Positions 58,901 to 64,000 of a stretch of 64,000 nucleotides of DNA are shown here, piece by piece. The stretch is from Diadophis punctatus similis (lineage: Eukaryota; Chordata; Lepidosauria; Squamata; Dipsadidae): contig JALIGW010000001.1 in assembly GCA_023053685.1 (NCBI GenBank), forward strand, positions 65,291,740 to 65,355,739, in the 5' to 3' direction. The notes under the pieces are model-generated. The model saw only the letters and a program-made list of their open reading frames with translations. It was not told the origin of the DNA and did not search any database. Made by a program: the position numbers and the translations under genes. The number at the start of each line of letters is the position of its first letter. Positions within the stretch are counted from its first letter, which is position 1.

Positions 58901-61900
58901 ATCCCTGCCATCAGCACATAAGGAAAACACTGGATACAGGAGAAGGTTCACTGTTCCCTTTTACTCCAGAATGAATGGCTTTAATTCTTTTCAACCGTGA
59001 AACAGACAAAGAGGTGACCACCAGCAGTTGGGGCAGAGTGCGAGATTTTCCAAAGAAACATTCCTGAAATTGAGCTGTTAACTTTTCTAAAGGAGACAAG
59101 AATACACACTCTGGATACTTGAAACTATTAGACAAGAGCAAAATAAAGCACACATAAAACGGATTATACTTAACCACCCAGCTTTTTCATGTATTGGACT
59201 TCAGGATTTGAAATTCATTCATTGACTAGGGCAAAATAAATACCTTCCCACTTTTGTAGGCGATTAAATAACCTTTCCTGAATTATGTGGCTATTAATGA
59301 TTGTTTTTCACTATTTGTGAATATGTATCATAAAAGAAGAATCATTTATAGTATGAAAAGTGCTGAACTATTAGGAAGTATTCTCTGCAGTGGTGGGTAC
59401 CTCCCGGTTCGGACCGGATCGCCCGAACCGGTAGCGACCCGCTGGTGATGTCACGATGGTGTCACGGATCCGGTTCAGTCGGTGCCGGTCCATGGGCGCC
59501 GCCATCTTTTTTGGGAAATGTTTTTCAAATTTTTTACTGTTTGGAAGTTTTTTCCTCTGCTGCTGCTTGAAAAAGGGCCCTCCCACCTGCCCCCGGGTTT
59601 ATACTTACCTTTATTCCTTCACCCGAAGCACAGCTGATCAGCTCCTCAGCTGTGTTTCGGGCTGATTATAGCTACTGAGCATGCGTGGAAGCAGAATTGT
59701 AGGAGGGGACTTGCGCACGAGTGTAGCATGTGCGTGCACGCGCGCGAAATGTCGCAATGCGAACCAGTGGCGAAGGTAAGTGGGACCCACCCCTGATTCT
59801 CTGAGATGTCGAAAAAGAGGATAAATTTTGCTGACCCCACAGCCATAATGATAAGAAGCTTTGACAAGAGACTGTACATTGTGATGACTCTTCCATCACT
59901 TGTGTCATAGACACTTTTCAGCTTGTTTATTTCTCTCAGTTCCCCAGAATATCAAGTTGCTCCACTTAGTTAGAGGATCATCTCCACATTCCCCAGAATG
60001 GCAAGACATTTAGAAGATTACATGCTACCTATTATTTTCAGCCTGAAAATACTTGGTAGGCTAATCGGTTCAGGTTATTTTCACATAATTATTGCTGATG
60101 ATTACTGTATTATGCATACAGTAATCTGTATGTATAATGTTTCAGTAATCTGGAAAATAGGCAGATTTTTCCCCCTTTCATATAAATTGAATTTGTTTTA
60201 ATTGCCCTCTCTGAGAGTTTTGTGGAGTAATATTAGAGAATATATTTGAACAAATGCTGAGTATTGGATTTCATATTCACTTCTTCAAATATCATTTCCA
60301 TTCTAATACTATATTTATTACTAGGTCATAGCAATTGTAAAAATGCTCTTCATGACCCCAGTTTCTTTACTGGATTTAAATATATCTAACATTTTCTTCA
60401 CATTTTTGTGTTTGCAGTTGTAGAAACTACTGAAGGGAACACCACAACGGTAAGCGTGCTGTATTTTCTGAATTGCAAATATTAACTTTTATAAACCATC
60501 AACTTTCAACTGAAAAATGGAACAGTAACCTTCAATGAATAATAAATATGCATTTAAATCTTGGTATGGTTATGGTATGGTCAGGGGGACGCAGTGGCTC
60601 AGTGGCTAAGACGCTGAGCTTGTTGATCAGAAAGGTCGGCAGTTCAACGGTTCGAATCCCTAGCGCCACATAACGCAGTGAGCTCCCGTTACTTGCCCCA
60701 GCTTCTGCCAACCTAGCAGTTCGAAAGCATGTAAAATGCAAGTAGAAAAATAGAGGCCACCTTTGGTGGGAAGGTAACAGAGTTCCATGCGCCTTCGGAG
60801 TTTAGTCATGCCGGCCACATGACCACGGAATCGTCATCAGACAGCGCTGGCTCTTTGGCTTAGAAACGAAGATGAGCACCACCCCCTAGAGTCGGGAACG
60901 ACTAGCACGTATGTGCGAGGGGAACCTTTACCTTTATAGTTATGAACAAAGCTTACCTAACTCCTTATATTAACCTTCTGAATATGTTCTCAGAACTTGC
61001 TATTATAATCCCTTGTTACTTCAGTAAAAACCACAGTTTCTTACAGGATAGGGATGTCTGCAAGTCTGAATAAAGACTATGAACTTCCAGGACCCTCTTT
61101 AAAACTACTGAAACACTATGGAATTGTTGCTGATTGAATATACTCACAAGAAAAAAAAATACTCTGTGATGTTAAGAACATAATACAGATAAAATTAAAT
61201 GTGCTTTGCCAATTTTGATTTTGATTTCTCTCCTGGTTTATTAGTGTAATCTGGAAATGTTTTCCTGGATAGTTTGCTTCTTTCCTTGGGGTCATAAATG
61301 TCAAGTTGAAAAACAAAAGCAAAGAGAAAACTATTTTTGAGAAAAGTGCATCGCCTTCCCATCCAGCACTTAGCATCATTTTGTGAAAACACTTGTGGTG
61401 AAGTCATGGTCATACACTTTAATTTTCAGGACCTTTCCAAAGTAATCTATGCTTCATATGGAGTTGTGTAATGAAGGCCTTTGCTGTCTAAATTGCTATA
61501 CAATTTTTTGAGCCAGGTGACACTAACATTCATCACTGGAAGTTTTTAAGAAGAGACTGAATAGTCACTTGTCTGAAATGATATAGGGCAGTGATGGCGA
61601 ACCTTTTTGCTGTTGCATGCCAAAAGCGGGGGGAGCGCAGGGGGTTGCGTGCATGCACACACCCATAATTCAATGTGCCCTCCCACGCATGTGCACGTGA
61701 CCCACCCACCCCTGCGCTCCCCCGCTTTTGGCATGGTGGGTTTTTCGCCCTCCCCAGGCTCCAGAGGCTTTATAGGAGCCTGGGGAGGGCAAAAACAGCC
61801 TTCCCCACCCCTCTGGAGGCCGGAAATGCCCTGTTTCCCAACTTCCATGGGACCAGAGGTCCCGTTTTTCACCCTCCCCAGCCTCCAGAGGCTTTCCTAG

Positions 61901-63657
61901 ATGCTAGGGAGGGCAAAAATGGCCTCCCCACCCCCCAGAGGCCCTCCGGAGGCCAGAAAAGCCCTCCCAGAGCCTACGCAAGGAGCCCTTTACTTACCTG
62001 AAAACGGGCCGTGGAGAATCCTGGGAGAGGAGGGGAGGGGATGTGGCCAGACAAAAATCAGCTGGCCAGCGTACGCATGCACATTGGAGCTGATCTGTGG
62101 CAATGGCTCCCATGCCGGCAAATATGGCTACGCGTGCCACCTGTGGCACGCGTGCCATAGGTTCGCCATCACAGGTATAGGGTCTCCTGCTTAAACAGGA
62201 GGCTGGACTAGAAGACTCTTTCCAGCTCTCTCCTGATTGGTTGATTCATTTGAATATAGTTCTTGTGTACTAATAACCACATTAAATCAATTTGAGGCTT
62301 AAACCAATAACTCATTTTATTTACCCACTTTATGAATAAGTCATTTCAAGGTGACAGCCTTGTCTATTGAAGTGTGGATTACTAGTCCTACAACTCTATC
62401 CCTAGTTTTTTTTTATTAGCAGTACTAAATAGTGTTCAAGACTGGTTTGCTGGCATCAAAAAAGATCAAGAACAGAATTCAAAGCACTTTCAGAAGACGA
62501 GTTTTATTTATAGAAATACCTTATTGGACTGAAGATAAAATAAAAATAAGGGCTTTAGCATTTGGATCTTAAACCCAGCTTCTGCCTTTAAATCTTCCAC
62601 TGAAAATGATTAAATATCTTTTGCAACAAACAGATTTCCAAGTCAAATACTTTGTGATTATGTCCACGATAATTTGCCACATTTGCAAATATGTCCTCAG
62701 ACCTTTTTTTAGAATACAAATAGGAACCTACCGGTAGTTGACAGAAAATGCCTTTTGTCAATTAAGCTTTTTGTTAAAATACTTCCTCAAAGAACACGTT
62801 ATGGATTCCCATAACTTTAGACACTTGCCATAGAAGAACCTCCAAATTAAATAAATAAATGTCTTAAGCACCGCCTTGTCTCTCCAGTGCGCAATCTTGC
62901 GACGCCCCGCCCCTTAGCTCGGCCGCCAGGCGTCACAAACGCCTCTCACCGAATGGCACCTCTCCCGACCAATCGGAAGGTTCGGGCGAGTTGAGCCGAT
63001 ATGGCCAGGCTTGTGGCAGGGGGGGGAGCTGAGGATGCCAGGGCGACCCCTGGGAAATGGTCATTCGACCCCCAAAGGGGTCCCAACCCCCAGGTTGGGA
63101 ACCACTGCTTTAAAGTTAGTGTAGCAGTTTTGGGAAATGTGCAACATTCGTGTAATTCAAGAAGCAGTTATGAGATAAGTTACATCTTTGAGCATGATTA
63201 GGTGGGACTGTGGGCTCTATTGCTTTGAGGAGGAGTTATTAGCTAGATAGACAGAATGTGTCCCCTTTCTAAGACAGGATCCCCCTGATAGATCCTATCT
63301 AATATCTGTTTCTAGTATTTCAGAACAAAGTGATACTTTCAAACTGCTACTTAAAATTCAGAGTATTTTTTTTCCTTTTTTCAAGTTCATTCTCTGAAAT
63401 GTAAGTTGGTAGCAGCTAAGTCTAATTATCCTTTTCTGCAGTTTGATGTATTGATGTTGTACGTGCTGAGTAAATTAATGTAGGAAATCAAACAGCAGTT
63501 TTTGAAACTTGGACTCAAAATTTCCCTCATCAGTTTGCTCTTAATATCTTAGATCGAAGGCAAAATTATAGACGATGTGGAAATCCCAAGCCCTCCAAAT
63601 CCTTCTGGTAACTGTCCTATTTGTCGCTGGAACTTGAAACACAAGTACGATTATATG
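52874..63657 (+). CDS. MRPS18A: MRPS18A (mL66), partial, three exons
   Basis: Nuclear gene for a mitochondrial ribosomal protein of the S18 family; MRPS18A/mL66 is placed in the mitoribosome large subunit. The coding exons in the window are 52874-52964, 60418-60449 and 63553-63657 (91+32+105 nt), which join in frame to 76 codons with consensus GT-AG introns of 7,453 and 3,103 bp. The protein runs from an arginine-rich presequence through a [11 protein letters not shown] linker to the conserved [19 protein letters not shown] core. That core assigns the A paralogue rather than B or C. Human MRPS18A is about 196 residues, so more than half of the protein lies beyond the right edge. Intron 1 holds a mariner-like element, a hAT, a 3.1-kb antisense CR1 and another hAT; intron 2 holds a Sauria SINE and CR1/hAT remnants. 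Confidence 0.93.
53357..53712. mobile_element. Tc1/mariner-like MITE in intron 1
   Basis: CAGGTAGTCCTCAACCTAC and GAGGACTACCTG are inverted termini, directly flanked by TA on both sides (53355-53356, 53713-53714). The interior has TTAACAACCG-type and GGTCACCTGA motifs. There is no transposase frame. It sits about 390 bp downstream of exon 1. Confidence 0.82.
54562..54759. mobile_element. Non-autonomous hAT remnant in intron 1
   Basis: Left end CAGGGGTGGACAATTAA, right end ATGCCCAGGTTTG. The flanks ctgtagag / ctctaaag (54554-54561, 54760-54767) share six of eight bases. Confidence 0.68.
55555..58674 (-). mobile_element. CR1 LINE, near-complete ORF2, antisense in intron 1
   Basis: A 3.1-kb copy truncated inside ORF1. 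Near 58570-58670 a different minus-strand frame gives the ORF1 C-terminus ([16 protein letters not shown]). ORF2 follows on the minus strand with an AP-endonuclease domain ([31 protein letters not shown]), then the RT region ([27 protein letters not shown]). A single indel in an A-run at about 56620-56632 shifts the frame. The second frame continues with [12 protein letters not shown] and the catalytic FADDTKLAG, then [18 protein letters not shown] to the C-terminus at 55623. The 3' end is CTAATAATAAATCTAAA-like at 55555. Confidence 0.93.
58680..59379. other. MRPS18A intron 1, unique part
   Basis: No exon or repeat recognised between the CR1 5' end and the next hAT. Confidence 0.5.
59388..59795. 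mobile_element. Non-autonomous hAT, family B, intron 1
   Basis: Termini CAGTGGTGGGTACC and GGGACCCACCCCTG; perfect duplication attctctg (59380-59387, 59796-59803). Shares the GATGTCACGATGG and GGGCGCCGCCATCTT blocks with 40263 but carries an extra 130 bp. Confidence 0.93.
60418..60449 (+). CDS. MRPS18A: MRPS18A exon 2 (32 nt)
   Basis: Preceded by a TTTTTGTGTTTGCAG acceptor and followed by a GTAAGC donor. With the last base of exon 1 it encodes [11 protein letters not shown], matching the linker position that follows the presequence in vertebrate MRPS18A. Unusually short; ends in phase 0. Confidence 0.88.
60584..60937 (+). mobile_element. Sauria SINE in intron 2
   Basis: Head GGGGGACGCAGTGGCTCAGT with A box TGGCTCAGTGG and B box GGTTCGAATCC. 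The conserved body follows (CCAGCTTCTGCCAACCTAGC, CATGCCGGCCACATGACC, GATGAGCACCACCCCC), then the GGAACCTTTACCTTTAT end. This family is diagnostic of squamates. Same orientation as MRPS18A. Confidence 0.94.
61510..62250 (+). mobile_element. CR1 3' end split by a hAT, intron 2
   Basis: GGAAGTTTTTAAGAAGAGAC and GTCTGAAATGATATAGGG form the CR1 3' segment, interrupted at 61589-62174 and resumed with CTCCTGCTTAAACAGG and GACTAGAAGACTC. Confidence 0.83.
61589..62174. mobile_element. Non-autonomous hAT, family C, intron 2
   Basis: Termini CAGTGATGGCGAACC and GGTTCGCCATCACAG; duplication atataggg / gtataggg (61581-61588, 62175-62182). The interior repeats CCTCCCCAGGCTCCAGAGGC. At 586 bp it is the longest family C copy here. 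Confidence 0.92.
62250..62879. other. MRPS18A intron 2, unique part
   Basis: AT-rich, no exon recognised. Confidence 0.5.
62880..63045 (+). promoter_or_regulatory. CpG-rich promoter-like fragment in intron 2
   Basis: Abrupt GC/CpG-rich island in AT-rich intron: a CGCCCCGCCCC GC-box run near 62903-62913, a CCAAT box within GACCAATCGG near 62970, then ATGGCCAGGCTTGTGG at 63001 opening a short frame ([15 protein letters not shown]) that runs into a hAT terminus. It looks like a gene promoter plus first codons captured by a transposon, or an intronic promoter. No gene identity can be assigned. Confidence 0.4.
63046..63107. mobile_element. hAT right terminus
   Basis: CCCCCAGGTTGGGAACCACTG-type end at 63087-63107, preceded by CCCCCAAAGGGGTCCC. 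Following bases are ctttaaag; no matching left duplication was found. Confidence 0.65.
63553..63657 (+). CDS. MRPS18A: MRPS18A exon 3
   Basis: Thirty-five codons in phase 0 at both ends, between a CTTAATATCTTAG acceptor and a GTGAGT donor. Contains [20 protein letters not shown] and KYDYM; the CPIC pair matches the zinc-type cysteines of the S18 family. This conserved core is the strongest evidence for the gene assignment. Confidence 0.95.
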
Positions 63658-63663
63658 GTGAGT

Positions 63664-64000
63664 TTTTATTCTAATACTTAGAATAGTATTAGATAGTAAA
63701 GTATAGCTAAATCCAGTTATTTCTAGTTCATTCTCATTATTGTATGCCTGGTATTGTCTAATGAAATAATCAACTGTCTTAGAGGTCAACTCTTTTTTGC
63801 ACAAAATGTCAGGATTGCTGAGAAGCAAAATTACATGTGTAGACTTTATTACTGCTAAATTACATACCAGCAAAACCTAATGCCTAGAACATTGTTTTTA
63901 GTTGAAAATAATAATTTACATTCTTAGAGGCATCACACAAAAGGAAAAGGAAATAGAAGAAAAACAAAATTAGCAAGCCAAAATGCCAATTCTTTTGTAA
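63664..64000. other. MRPS18A intron 3, start
   Basis: AT-rich intron sequence to the window edge. No further exon seen. Confidence 0.7.

Overview
This window is vertebrate nuclear DNA and almost certainly squamate, most likely a snake. The basis is a canonical Sauria-type tRNA SINE at 60584-60937, a second squamate tRNA-SINE family, L2/CR1/L1 LINE remnants, and LINE tails running into (TTCTA)n pentamer tracts of the kind described in snake genomes. There is no bacterial gene organisation. Nearly all open frames in the window are simple repeats or transposon-derived.

The only host gene recognised is the 5' part of MRPS18A (mitochondrial ribosomal protein S18A, also called mL66) on the + strand. 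Exon 1 (52874-52964) carries an arginine-rich mitochondrial presequence. Exon 2 is a 32-nt micro-exon (60418-60449). Exon 3 (63553-63657) encodes the conserved S18 core with a CPIC zinc-type motif. The gene continues past the right edge. Its promoter (about 52749-52873) has a GC box, a CCAAT box, ETS-type sites and a YY1-type motif overlapping the ATG. In human the 5' end of MRPS18A faces VEGFA, so positions 1-52.5 kb may be the MRPS18A-VEGFA intergenic interval. That is synteny inference; no VEGFA exon was found.

The rest is a transposon landscape. (1) About twenty non-autonomous hAT elements, most with readable 8-bp target duplications: one GC-rich family (CAGnGGTGGGTT...ACCGGT, called family B here) with eleven copies, and several other families, four of whose copies share a TGATGGCGAACC terminus. 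(2) A foldback repeat family of six copies, five of them with 9-16 bp target duplications, which suggests retroposition. (3) CR1 LINEs, including a 3.1-kb antisense copy in MRPS18A intron 1 with one frameshift. (4) L1-type insertions, one nested inside another and one 2.1-kb internally rearranged copy with 17-bp duplications. (5) L2 and other LINE 3' ends, solo LTRs and tRNA SINEs. (6) Microsatellites: (GAAA)n, (GA)n, (AT)n, (TTCTA)n.

The most unusual structures are a gap-free 275-bp-arm foldback (49271-49828) centred on a tRNA-like head with a third identical copy beside it; a split in hAT target preference between families; perfect NRF1-type motifs carried by family B copies near a nuclear gene for a mitochondrial protein; and a CpG-rich promoter-like fragment next to a hAT end in intron 2.
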